The position numbers and the translations under genes were made by a program. DNA of 64,000 nucleotides, from assembly GCA_963921825.1 (NCBI GenBank), contig OY997589.1, positions 22,465,482 to 22,529,481 of the forward strand. Direction: 5' to 3'. Positions 52,765-63,910 of this stretch are shown piece by piece. The notes below the pieces were generated by a model. It was given only the letters and a program-made list of their open reading frames with translations, did not search any database and had not been told where the DNA came from. The stretch is from Erodium maritimum. Its lineage: Eukaryota > Streptophyta > Magnoliopsida > Geraniales > Geraniaceae. The number at the start of each line of letters is the position of its first letter. Within the stretch, counting starts at the first letter, position 1.

Positions 52765-54858
52765 TGTAATAACCACTCCCGGTCAACGCCAGTCAAACCT
52801 GCGAAAAACAGGAAAATTTAAAATTTTTGGACAGGTACTTAAATGAACCTAAATTTGACCCCGAGGGTCATACCGGACTTAAGTTGACCCCGTTATTGAC
52901 CAAAGTGAGTTCCGGGGGACTCAGGGCAACTTTCTGACCAATTTGGGAAAAGTTGACTTTTCGCTGGAAAAGTCAACCGAGCGACGTTTTGGTCCGTTCG
53001 AGTTCCGTTTCGGATCCAAAAAGATTATCCGTCGTCACAGCGGTCTTAGTTGAGCCGTTTTCTTGTAGCCCGTGAAGTTTCGTAATTTCTTGGAAAAAGT
53101 GCCCGTTCGGGGCCCGAGACGGCCGAGTTTCGCGAATCTGACTTAAAAATGTCTAGAAGATATTTTCCTAAAAGGGGGTGGGACCCATTTTGCCACTTGT
53201 CATGAATGTGGTGGAATGAAAAAGAGAGGACAACCTTACCCTTGACTTTAAAGAAAAGACAATGAAAAGGAAGGGCATTTTAGTCTTTTTGCTATGTGTT
53301 AGTGTTTGAATCAAATTAAAAAGGGAATGGTGGTGTATTACACGGCAATTCAGCAAAAAAATAGAGAATTGGAGAGAGAAAGAAGATAGAGAAAGGAGAA
53401 GAAGAGAGAAAAGAGAAGGGGGTGTTTGGAGTTTTGGCTTTTCCCGTCGATCAAGCCGTTGGATCATCTCAACGATAGAAGAATCGAGTTCACACCGTCA
53501 TTCTCTACGGTGAGCACCTAACCGATTTTCGTTTTGTTAAGTTCGAATGTTAGGGTTTGAGTTTAAACGATTCAAATATGGTTGGGTTTTGGTTAGAATT
53601 GGTTTAAAGATGAAGGGTTGAGGTTTGGGGTTCGTTAGGAACGTTTTGGGGAAAAAAGGGAATTTTTCCATTGTGGCCGTGTGGGGCCCACATGCCCGGG
53701 TATCGGGTTTTCGTGTTCGGGTGGTTTAGAACGTTCCCCAAGTAATTAATCTTCAACCGGATCGAAATTTGGAATTAAATTGTGAAAGTTGTAATTGACG
53801 GGTTTAGAAACTTTAAACGCGAATTAAATTACTCGAAAGTCGGAATTTGATTCCGTCGAATGCCTAGGAACCCTTGAATTATTCTAAGACCGTAGAAATA
53901 AAAACGGGAATTTTCGGAGCCCCGGAAGGGCGTTTTCAAAACCCGGGCAGATTCGCCATGTCGGGCGAATCGGGCTTTTCCGAGCCCATTATCGACAATG
54001 TCGAGTAATTGGGAAGTTTGGGAGTGATCGACATTGTCGGGGTTGAGTTTGGGCGTTTAATTCTTTAAATTCGGGTTTCGCTTGCTTACTTAAAAAGTGT
54101 GTTAATTGTAATAATTGTAGACCGTATCGCCTACCGTGGAAAGAGGAGGCTAAGCGGGAAATTTGGAGCATTTCCGGAGAGCGAGCATTGGTTGTGACAC
54201 GCTTTACGAGGTAGGGAAAAGTAGCCGGATCTCGGCCCTGACTAGGGAAAGTTAACAGTAGAAATGCATGTGACACTTGGGTGTCGTGGGTTAAGTAGGT
54301 TATCGAATATTAGAAATGCATGTGACACTTGAGTGTCGTGGATTAAGTAGGTTATCAAATATTAGAAAGGCTTGATACGGGAACGTAGCGAATATTGGAA
54401 ATGCATGTGACACTTAGTAGTGTCGTAGGAGCAGAGAACTTAGCGTTGTTAGAATTACTGGAGGCATATGACCATGCCCGGAGGTTGTTTGTGAAACTGT
54501 TGATATTAGGATTGTTGGAGGCATTGATTATGACGGAGGTTGTTTGTGTATTACCGTTGTGTCTTGGGTGGCCATGAGAGCCCGTGTTTTATTATTGGTG
54601 TCTTCGGCTGGCCTGACCGAGTTAGAGTCTCGGGGGGTTGCGAGCATTCCTTGGTTGGCTTACGAGTTAGAGTCTCGGTAAGTTGCGAGCGTGTATTATT
54701 GTCGAGTTTTGGGTGGCCATGAGAGCCCGTGTATTACTGCTGTGTCTTTGGTGGCCTTGTGAACCTGTGTATTATTGTTGATGTCTTGGGTGGCCTTGAG
54801 AGCCCGTGTATTATTGTTGATGTCTTTGGTGGCCTTGAGAGCATGTGCTATTATTGTT

Positions 54859-55130
54859 GGTGTTTTGGGTGGCTATGAGTGCCCGTGGGGTTGTTGAACC
54901 CGTGTCTTTACCTTTGGTGTTTTGGGTGGCCATGAGTGCCCGTGGGGTTGTTGAACCCGTGTCTTTACCTTTGGTGGTTTGGGTGGCCATGAGTGCCCGT
55001 GGGGTTGTTGAACCCGTGTTCTTACCTTTGGGGTTTTGGGAGGCCGTGAGTGCCCGTGGGGTTGTTGAACCCGTGTCTTTATTGGCGGTGTGTCTTGGGA
55101 GGCCGTGAGTGCCTGTAGGGTTGTCGAACC
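54859..55130 (+). repeat. 57-bp tandem repeat in solo LTR T2
   Basis: About five units of 57 bp, core GTGCCCGTGGGGTTGTTGAA. Because 57 is a multiple of three, both strands show a 19-residue repeat frame (54845-55108 + and 54811-55164 -) that is not a real protein. Confidence 0.9.
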
Positions 55131-55135
55131 CGTGA

Positions 55136-55325
55136 GTTACAGTTTGAGTATCAACAGGTTGCAAGCATTCTTTGGCTGGCCTGACACAGTTTGAGTATCA
55201 ACAGGTTGCAAGCATTCATTGGCTGGCCTGACACAGTTTGAGTATCAACAGGTTGCAAGCATTCTTTGGCTGGCCTGATCCGAGTTTGAGTATCACAGGT
55301 TGTAAGCATTCTTTGGCTAGCCTGA
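55136..55325 (+). repeat. ~58-bp tandem repeat in solo LTR T2
   Basis: About three to four degenerate units built on AGTTTGAGTATCAACAGGTT then GCAAGCATTCTTTGGCTGGC. Confidence 0.8.
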
Positions 55326-55932
55326 TCCGTGTTCGTGTGAGTGGGAGAGGTTACTTAGCAGCTGGTATGCGATCCTTTGTGATCTTGTTTGGCGTGCGAT
55401 CCTTTGTGATCTTGTTTGGTGTTGCGTAGCTTTCTTTTGAGTCCTTGGAAGAGGTCGTGATCGTTGTGTCGGGTCTACTTTATGTGTCAGGGTGTAGAGT
55501 TGGTCAAGGAAGGTAACTGTGGGTGTGCGTTCAGTCGGAGTACTTGGGTTGGGGACAGTGATCCCCGGAGTTGAGTTTGTTGTGGGTGTTGCCGGCATTG
55601 TCTGCTAATTATGTCGTAGTCAGTCTGTTATCTGTGGTGGTGAGCGAACGCTCACCCCTAGCTGCTTTTCCTACAGGTACTGATCACAGGACGGACTAGG
55701 TGAGCTCTCGAAGCTTGTGGAGCTAGGAGCGGAGTCCGGGTTTTTGTCTTTTGAGTCTAGTGACGGATACCTTGTACTTTTGTCCACTTGTTGGGACGTA
55801 TTTTAAGTTGTAAATATTATTTTGTTGAACAAATGGTGTTTTTAAAGTTGTTTAATGTAAAAGGTTTCAAAATGTTTTATTGTTTTAAAGGTTCACGTCC
55901 CGAGTTCGATTTACTGAAATTGGGGTGTGACA

Positions 55933-56300
55933 GGATATGTCCTTACTCTAGTAGAAGCAGCAGTGTCGTGGAAATCCTCAAGACAAACGATCATAACCAG
56001 ATCCACCATGGAATATGAGTTTGTGCCTTGGATAAAAAACCAAGTGAAGAAGCCAAGTGGCTACAAAACTTCTTGGAGGATAATCTAGACTGGTTAATGC
56101 GTGTGCTCAAGGTTTGTGCGCATTGTAATAATCAAGCAGCAATCAATAGGGGACAAATCTGATTAAACAACTGATCTCAACTGGAGTTGTCACTATTGAT
56201 TTTGCAAGATCAAAAGATAACATTGAGGATCCGCTAACCAAAGGGTTAAATAGAGATCTAGTTGTTACAACATCCAAAGGAATGTGACTAAAGCCCGTAA
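55933..56300 (+). pseudogene. copia-2 RNase H remnant
   Basis: Continues the copia frame after the solo LTR: GYVLTL...[20 protein letters not shown] (copia SGYVFxLxxxAVSWKSSKQxxxxxSTxExEY), then past a stop, and near 56204 DFARSKDNIEDPLTKGLNRD, the conserved copia C-terminus. The copia end is normal but riddled with stops. Confidence 0.8.
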
Positions 56301-56859
56301 TCAATTAAGGCGTTACGTGAAGGAAAACCCAACTTAGTTGAGTTGACTGGAGATCCCAAGATCTAGGTTCAATGGGACAACCTAATTGCATAAACCTTGT
56401 GTGATCACTGTGGGGGTCACCCCGGGTCCATTCCTATGATGTAAACAGTGATTTAAAATGTGTTAAGGTTAAGCTATGCTTTTAATGATTCATTGTGCTT
56501 CAAGAATGTGAGCAAATAAATCACCTATGTGAGAGTGAGGTGGAGTTGCCTCAAGGGAAACTAATGGGGCTTAGTTGTCTTAAACTCTTGCAGAACCAAG
56601 AGATGTCCATGACTTACGGACATAACCATGAGAACCGAAAAAACTGTGTTTGTTGGTGTCTGTGTGGAATGTATCTTCATTTACATAAACGACGGAGTAG
56701 TTCAAGGACATCGCGTCTACTAGTCAGTCAGTAAAGTAAATACATCTTCACAAGGGAAGGTTCAAGGGTGTTGCCTACCTATCCTATGCAGATATCAGCT
56801 ATGAGAAGTCACCATCCTATCGCTTTCCTCTCGCGTTAATTTCTATTCATGTGGGGAAT
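56301..56859 (+). other. 3' non-coding interior of copia-2
   Basis: Between the RNase H remnant and the 3' LTR; no coding signal. It ends CATGTGGGGAAT directly before the LTR, an acceptable polypurine tract (about 56850-56859). Confidence 0.6.
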
Positions 56860-57971
56860 TGTTGGACAAAAGTGAGTTTAGACTAATGGAAATGGTCAAC
56901 TTGATGCTCAATTATACAAAGGATCGGCTCACCCTAGAACTATGGAAAGATTAGTTTCGTGTTATAGGAAGTGAGGCCTTTCCAACGAGATATTATGAGG
57001 TTTAAACGGACAAGAGGTGAATGAGAAATTAAAGCTTAGTTGTTGAGAAAATTGCAAATGAACAATGCATATTTCTTGTGTTGTCCCACGTCGAAAGATT
57101 GTCAAACTTTCATTGGGTTTATATATCGTTGCCTTCCTAGCATGTTTGACTTGCTTGGATGAAAGGCTGTGTGCGGGACGCGAATGCTGCAGCAGATTTG
57201 GGCTCGTAGCGCCATCTCCGTTTTGCTTCGGCCCGTATTAAAATCTCAACAATTAATTTCCAATTTTCAGAATATGCAAAATAAGGAAATATGAAATTGA
57301 TATCTTTTTCAGTTTTGGAAATTGATATGCAATAAGGAAATTTCAGAATTTATTATTTCTGAAATTTATATTATTTCCTATTTTTTATTATTTTGAATTT
57401 TTTAATATTTCCGAAATTTATTTAATTTCCTAATATTATAATATTTCGAATTTAATAATTAATTACCGGAAAAATATATTGCCAATATTTGATATTTCCG
57501 AATATTGTGTTTCCATAAAACTCGTTTCCAAAAACTCTCTCCCCTTTTCTTATATATGCTCTGTTCTACTTCATTATTCGTAGTGAAAAATTAGACACGT
57601 AGTAGAGACGAAATAGACACGAATTTTACCTACACAGTTTCTCTCCTTCTCCAAGAACAGAGCAACTGATTTCTTTCTACTCGGTGCTACTTCTCATACA
57701 CAGTTTCGAGTTCGTTTACGTTGTCGTTGTATCTTCGGAGATTTGCTCAGACGGAGCAATAAAAAGTCTCAAGGAAACTGGTTCGCAGGCCTCAACATAC
57801 CAGATCCCTCTTCGAGTATCGATTGAGGTTACTGTTTCGATTACGTATCGACCTTATATGTTTGCATATTTTTGTTTGTTATTTTATTTCGTATGTGATT
57901 TGAATATTTACTCATAATATTGGATTCAGTTTTACTTGTTTATTATCGTTTATGGACTAACCCGTCTAACA
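56860..57971 (+). repeat. 3' LTR of copia-2
   Basis: 1112 bp, partner of 48167-49297, lacking about 20 bp after AATTAAAGCT. It is followed by the GAAGT target duplication. Confidence 0.93.
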
Positions 57972-58663
57972 GAAGTCTGGTAAGGCCAATGTTCTGGTGA
58001 AGGCGAACATCTATGACGAGAATGGTCCAATCCCTGGTTCCAACACTGATGTCGGTCGCAATCCTTGCATTCAGGGAGAAGGAGTTCGATGCTCTACAAC
58101 CAAAAAAACTAGGTTAACGTCAGGTGGTTGGAAGGTTCAAACAAATGAAATTTTTATCTGCAATCTACTAGCTCAAACCAAATCTTCATGAGTACAAAAC
58201 ATATTCGGAGTTTTTGGTGGTGTTGTTTCATCTACCGTCCCGAATCGGTCGAAACGAAAAGTTAATTCTTTCGTGTTTGTAAGATTTGGTTCACCGGAAG
58301 CTGCTGGTTAGGCTGTTGTGAGGCTTAACGGTCAGAAGATCAACAAAAATATTTTGTTTGTTAGCTTAGAGAATGCACAACAGGCCGGCCCGGATCGCAT
58401 CCCACGGTCCGGCCCTCGTTTTTGCGGGACGCGAGCTGTCCCGTTGTGGGACGGCTTTTTCACGTCCCGCGTCCCGCAAAAACACAGGCCGGGCCGAGGC
58501 CCACGTCCTACGGCTCAGTTTCACAGGATGCGGGACGCGTGTCCCGACTCGTCCAGCCAGTCAATAGGAGGCTGCCATGTGGCAATTTGGGGAAAAAATC
58601 TCTGAACGTTGGGCAACGGTCGGAAGCGGTATTTTTTTAATTAAAAAATTCCTAATTTCTAAC

Positions 58664-58674
58664 ACTATAAATAC
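58664..58674 (+). promoter_or_regulatory. TATA box of the Harbinger ORF1
   Basis: ACTATAAATAC lies about 90-100 bp before the ATG at 58765, with a C/T-rich leader following: a normal plant promoter layout. Confidence 0.65.
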
Positions 58675-58764
58675 CCCAACCTCATTCTCATCACTCACCC
58701 ATTCTCCAATTTCACTCTCCTATTCCCAAATTGCGCTCTCTCATTCCCAATATCCTCGTGAAAA

Positions 58765-60237
58765 ATGTCAGACGATGAAAATACCCGTTCACATTCATCG
58801 GATGGCGGACAACGTAGGGTAGATGACGAACAACGAAGGTCAGAGGATTTCGGATTGTCCCCTAAGGACCTAGCATGTAGCCTCTGCGATATGTTAACGC
58901 AACCTAGTGAGAACTTCGCTCTCTCCCCATATATGCAACCGGGTTTGAGCTCAGGTACTTTCAAACTATCGTTTATTGTTGTAATTTATTTTTTTGTAAT
59001 TTATTGTTCTAATTTATTTCTTTTCATTTATTTTTGTAATTTATTTTATTGTTGTAATTTATTTTTATAATTTATTTTTTTGATTTATTTTTCAAGGTCA
59101 ATTCCACAAATCGCAATTCCACCCATCGCAACCACAATCCCCCCATCGCAACCGCAAGGGTACCAGCTGCCACCGCTTCCACCACAATACTATTCGTACC
59201 CCGATTGCCCACTACACACTGCACTCGTATGTCATCACGATCATCCTCTATCGGTCCTTCCCAACAACGACCTCGAACTACAACACAAGCACGGAAGAAA
59301 TGGACCATCGAGGCGGACAAGCACCTTATACGAATGTGGCTCTTGAAAATAAAAGACCCGATTAAGGGAACTCCCAAATCGGAGAGACATTCTGGTGCAC
59401 TACTGTGAACAAGTACAACGTGACCAGTGAACACCCCTATTTCGGGTGGAATGCGATCAAGAAACATTGGGCCTCATATCAGTCGCGGACAAGAAGGTTC
59501 CTCGGTTATCTGAAGACCTCGAAGTCCGAGTACCATAGCGGATGGAACCATGATGACCACATGAGAGCGGCGAAGCAGATGTGGTTCGATACCCCGGAGC
59601 AAGAAAGACCGTCTGGTCACCCGAAAACATTCGACCTCGATCATTGGGTTGAGTTGCTTGAGTGCGATGAGAAGTTCAACGCCGAGGAAGGCACCATGGC
59701 TAATATACGCCGACAACGCCAAAAACGACAACGCTTGGATGAGGCTGGGAATTATAGCTCAACTCACCCACAAGTACAGGTGAAGATTACACACCTGTCG
59801 CTGGTGATTCTCAAGAACCATAATGGGCATCTTGCGATCTTAACGAGGGAAGTGAGGTCCCTCTTAACGAAACACCCCCTCCCATACGACCGATACAGGT
59901 CCCTCTTAAACACTTCGCCAAATGCGACCGTTGGGAAAGAAGGCTTTGAATAGGAAGGGGAACAACCTCACGGACCAAATAACTGCCATGGCAGAGCTGG
60001 AACGATCAAGGTCCGAAGGCAACCTAGAAAGGACCTGCTTATTCAGCAGTTAACCGACCGGTGGCAAAAATACTACGACAAATACAATGCCTTGGACAAA
60101 AAGGATACCTCCAACTTCAACGATGGCTAGTTGGGACGGCACGATTCGCTGAAGTCTCGAATTTGGGAACTTATGGAAGAGATTAACGCTGAAATTAAAG
60201 CTCTTCGACAACAACAACAACCACCACAACCACAATG
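58765..60237 (+). pseudogene. Harbinger ORF1 (Myb/SANT-like, 'GST T3-like' type), broken
   Basis: The ATG at 58765 starts MSDDENTRSHSSDGG; a possible intron (GGTACT donor near 58954, TTTTCAAG acceptor near 59096) leads into a proline/glutamine stretch. After a frameshift, KKWTIEADKHLIRMWL (Myb/SANT-like) is readable at about 59297-59345. After another at ~59405, NKYNVTSEHPYFGWNAIKKH, WNHDDHMRAAKQMW and LDHWVELLECDEKF follow, the NAM-associated part typical of Harbinger ORF1 proteins. More stops occur before a Gln/Pro tail ending at 60237. ORF1 proteins of this class help the transposase bind DNA; this copy cannot. Confidence 0.72.
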
Positions 60238-60475
60238 ATTCTTGAACTTGTAATTGTATTCTTGAACTTTTATTTTGTTGGCGTCGTATTAAAATGGTAT
60301 AAATAAAAGTTCAAGTTCATTTTTATTCGAGTTAAATTTATTGACCATTATTTTATATTATCATTGCTTATTTTTTTCCAGATTTATTTCAATTTTATAT
60401 AATATTAAATGTTTTAATAAAGAATTAAATAAAACATCAAAATATCAATAAATTAACAAGTCAGCATCCACTAAC
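59997..60475 (+). repeat. Duplicated segment A (ORF1 3' end and flank)
   Basis: About 478 bp from CTGGAACGATCAAGG to CAGCATCCACTAAC, repeated in direct orientation at 62807-63284 with few differences. The two copies flank the truncated LTR. Confidence 0.93.
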
Positions 60476-62806
60476 TGTCACGCCCCAAATCCGGTATTGA
60501 CCGGACCTGAGACGCGACTTAGTGAATTTAAAATAAAAGCAATTTAAGACAAATATTAATTGATAAAGATAAATAGCATAAAATAACGGAGTTAGAGTTT
60601 CTGAGTCCCACGCTCAGTAAAATACATAAGTCCAAAAAAATAATTGTTTCGTCACTACGAAAATATAAAATAATCATAAATCCGGACCCTCGCTAGCCTC
60701 ATACTCTGCGATGTCCTCTACTCCAAGTCATGACCACTACCTATAGAAAACACAGTACAATAGGGGGTGAGCTTGACGCTCAGTAGGGAAAACCATCAAA
60801 ACCTCCTTATCTCGAATTTACCAAAACGCTTTTCCAGAATTTAAAATATAATAAAGGTTTTAACACAATACGACATTTAAACCTAATAAAAGCCAAGACC
60901 CCTCTTTAAACTCGGATACTCAATGTCCAACTATACCATCACTGATTCCACACAACGCCTACCCCGAGGCCACACCAAGGAACCACTAACACTCAGTTTC
61001 CACAGCACATAGTCAATGCCACTCACCAGCACAATTCACAACAATCAAAGCAAGACATTCTCAGCCACACACAACTCATATCAAGGAAAACACCCATAAT
61101 CACAACACAACAATACACATTCAATTCAAAGCAATCTCAAACACACAACTCGTAACCATCGCACAGTCTAGGGAGCAACCATCTCGGCCCGGCATAACCG
61201 CACGCAACTTCCCTAACACAAAGTCAGGATAGGCGGTCGACCTCATCGCGGACGCAGCGTTTTACCGATCGACGGAAGGCAGGAAAATCGCCTCTTCGCG
61301 GCTTCATCTCTCGCGGTGCTCAACACATCGTTTTACCGAGTGCAAGTCGGAAGGTAGGGAAATCACCTCTTCGCGGGACACGGTGTTTTACCGACTCACG
61401 GTCGGAAGGTAGGGAAACCACCTTTCTCGTGTACCATCGTACACCAAGCCTCATACTTTACCGTTCACGCTCCGAAAGGTACGATACACCTTGCGGAAGT
61501 ACTTCTCTCACACTTTACCGGCGGAGTGACGGAAGGTACGATACACCTCCCGGGCACAACTCATAACCAATGTCACCAGAACAATCACAACCACATTCAC
61601 AATCACAATCACGTCGGTCTATCACTCACCCGACCATTTAACAACAAAGGATTCACATTTCCACAAAACACGGTACACTTGCCCACGCATAGTCACACCA
61701 TGCAACATCGAGTATAATAGGCTTTGTCCCTTAACTCCACTCACAACTATTCCACACTTACCATCACTTACCGACACCACAATCCACGTGGTAACCCCAC
61801 CGGCTTAACCGGTATCCAATCCCCGACAATCCCAGTTCAACATATCAACGAGACAGGAAGTAATCACTCAAGTCCTCAACATATATCACTAGCTCAAATC
61901 TACTCGTTTTCATGTTTGTTATTTATTAATCGTTCAAGCATCAAAGACATACACAAATACATTCAGCACACAAGTCCTACGGGCGCGACATGGCCCGAGT
62001 CTACCAGCACAGCAATTTCCCAAGACAGAAATCGTAAATGTTCACAGTTTGATACGTCTACGCTAGTTGTTCGTTTCCTATATGCATACTAGTTCTTTAG
62101 CCGGTTTATTAGGTTTCCCTATATGCATTCTAGTAAAACCGTAACAAAGCGGGTTCGAGGTAATCCTTACCTCTTGAAGAGCCGACAGCTGCGTCTCCTA
62201 GCTGCTGACGTCCTGGCCATACTGGTCTGCTCCACGCTCGGGGTAACGACCTGATTTTAACACAAAAGGGACGGTATCAGTCCCGGTCCAAGTTCTAACG
62301 GTTCTCTAATTTAATAACTTAAGTCCAAAAGTCCGTCGCCCAAACATCCTAAGAAGTCCGATAAATCATTATATTTATCTGATTTTATTTCAATTAATTA
62401 ATTAAATTTATTAATTTAAAACTGCCTTGACCTGGCCCGGCCCGAGTCCGACCCGAATCCGAGTCCGAGTCCGAACCCGGTCCAGACCCGGACTTAGACC
62501 CGGTCCAGGCCCGAAGCCCAGACCAGATCCAGCCCGAGGTCCAGACCAGATCCAGCCCGAGGTCCAGACCCGAAGCCCAGGTCTCTTCTCGGGCCCAAGT
62601 CCAGCAGCGAGTTAGGGTTTAAGGTCTCTTCTGACGGCGGCGGCCGACGACAGGGAACCCTCGAAGGAGGCGACGGTGGTGGCGGGAATGGGCGGCAGAG
62701 CTTCAGTTGCCCTGAAAAGGGACGGAGACAACCGTGGGTGCGGCTCCATGGTGTCACTGCTCCAAATCAGGTGGCTCGAGGGAAAACCACTGGCGTTGGA
62801 GCAGAT
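60476..62806 (-). mobile_element. Truncated reversed gypsy-type LTR inside Harbinger
   Basis: Starts TGTCACGCCCCAAATCCGGT, the reversed LTR end, after CTAAC. It contains the palindrome TGAGCTTGACGCTCA at 60768-60782 and repeated ACGGAAGGTAGGGAAA-type phrases (about 61200-61560). The right end, ...GGAGCAGAT, is not the expected ...GGTCTTTACA, so the LTR 5' end is lost where segment A' begins. The GC-rich part at 62400-62760 matches the GC-rich first third of the other LTRs in position. Confidence 0.83.
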
Positions 62807-63284
62807 CTGGAACGATCAAGGTCTGAAGGCAACCTAGAAAGGACCTGCTTATTCAGCAGTTAACCGACCGGTGGCAAAAATACTACAACAAATACAATGG
62901 CTTGGACAAAAAGGATACCTCCAACTTCAACGAAGGCTAGTTGGGACGCCACGATTCGCTGAAGTCTCGAATTTGGGAACTTATGGAAGAGATTAACGCT
63001 GAAATTAAAGCTCTTCGACAACAACAACAACCACCACCACCACAATGATTCTTGAACTTGTAATTGTATTCTTGACCTGTTATTTTGTTGGCGTTGTATT
63101 AAAAAGGTATAAATAAAAGTTCAAGTTCATTTTTATTCGTGTTTAATTTATTGACCATTATTTTATATTATCATTGCTTATTTTTTCCAGATTTATTTCA
63201 ATTTTATATAATATTAAATGTTTTAATAAAGAATTAAATAAAACATCAAAATATCAATAAATTAACCAGTCAGCATCCACTAAC
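62807..63284 (+). repeat. Duplicated segment A' (second copy)
   Basis: Direct repeat of 59997-60475, ending with the same CTAAC, which is here followed by the original Harbinger 3' sequence (AATCCATGAATCACC). Confidence 0.93.
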
Positions 63285-63828
63285 AATCCATGAATCACCA
63301 TTGTAAAACACAGTTTATTTTGAGTCTTGCATTCCACTATTTCGTACAGTCAGCATCCAAGCCCCTAATCTAAGCCCCTAACCCAAGCCCTTCCTTTGTA
63401 CATGCTCTTAGTCAGACGTCGAATCAAACACAACTTCAGTAAGGTTTATGCAAAAAAAAGTTCTTTCGAGCGAACTTGTGAAGATACCATGGATTCCGAT
63501 AAGGTACCAAAATCTGGAGTTCTCAAGGGAGGTTCAAAGGACTTTGTTGTTTGCGACAAATCCGCTAGAGATTTCCAATCGAGATGTGGCACCATAAATT
63601 TTGGGATTGGTTATATCAAATTCTTTGGTTATCAACCGAGAATCTCGTCTCTCAAGTTCTGAAAGTCTGGTCGTAAATCACGCTGCGCCTGAAGAGGTGA
63701 ATAGCGTCTCAGTTTCTCTGGTGACCTCTTCGCCCGAGTTTTCAAAAACTCCAAATAATTCTGTTCCATCTTTGGAGTCGCAAATCATGGGAGATACGAT
63801 TTCAAATCTGGAATCCACAGATTTGTAA

Positions 63829-63910
63829 ATATTAAACCGGATTTGTGGAGGATTAGAAATTGTTGATTCGAATGTCATGTATTGTGTTTCTAGCGAAGAA
63901 GGACAGTTGG
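63829..63910. other. Short flank between RRM retroposon frame and last LTR
   Basis: 82 bp, probably 3' UTR of the RRM retroposon; no other signal. Confidence 0.4.

Larger units (their letters stand above)
52765..55932 (+). mobile_element. Solo gypsy-type LTR, 3168 bp (family T, copy 2)
   Basis: TGTAATAACCACTCC to ATTGGGGTGTGACA, flanked by target duplication GGATA (52760-52764 and 55933-55937). Homologous to 42921-45874, including the palindrome GGTGAGCGAACGCTCACC (55639-55656), but with different minisatellites. No internal region. Confidence 0.93.
48167..57971 (+). mobile_element. Ty1/copia element copia-2, degenerate, with nested solo LTR
   Basis: LTRs 48167-49297 (1131 bp) and 56860-57971 (1112 bp), TGTTGGAC to GTCTAACA, target duplication GAAGT at 48162-48166 and 57972-57976. 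The LTRs differ by ~20 bp deleted in the right one plus scattered substitutions (a few per cent by eye). The interior keeps broken RT and RNase H of copia type on the + strand; gag, protease and integrase are not readable. A 3168-bp solo LTR (52765-55932) lies between RT and RNase H. No standard tRNA-Met primer site follows the 5' LTR. Non-autonomous. Confidence 0.92.
58369..63407 (+). mobile_element. PIF/Harbinger DNA element with ORF1 only, interrupted by an LTR
   Basis: Left end GAGAATGCACAACAGGCC; right end reverse-complements to GAGCATGTACAAAGGAAG, so the inverted ends share GAGxATGyACAA. The target duplication TTA (58366-58368 and 63408-63410) is typical for Harbinger, and the flanking RRM frame closes exactly across it. 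Inside are a GC-rich CGGGACGCG-repeat promoter stretch, a TATA box, a broken Myb/SANT-like ORF1 and no DDE transposase. A truncated reversed gypsy LTR (60476-62806) and a duplicated copy of the ORF1 3' end lie inside. Confidence 0.8.
47600..63828 (+). pseudogene. RRM retroposon ORF1, split by copia-2 and a Harbinger element
   Basis: Pieces 47600-48161, 57972-58365 and 63411-63828. The frame from 47914 (MISTYDSYCDIVSRSDAQPT) runs to the copia GAAGT duplication and continues in phase on the other side (...LKK / SGKANVLVKANIYDENGPIP). It then reads EIFICNL (RNP2) and NSFVFVRF (RNP1), with one stop between them and another in the RRM, up to the Harbinger TTA. Beyond it VRRRIKHNFSKVYAKK completes the RRM end in phase, followed by a Ser-rich tail ending at 63828. 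Same family as the 37029-38845 element. Two stops and two insertions make it dead; the first ~300 bp have no recognised motif and the 3' end may be cut by the LTR at 63911. Confidence 0.65.

Noticed and set aside
54811-55164. Frame with a 19-residue repeat that looks like a repeat protein
   Set aside because: It is the 57-bp minisatellite inside a solo LTR read in one frame; the repeat exists at DNA level and both strands are open.
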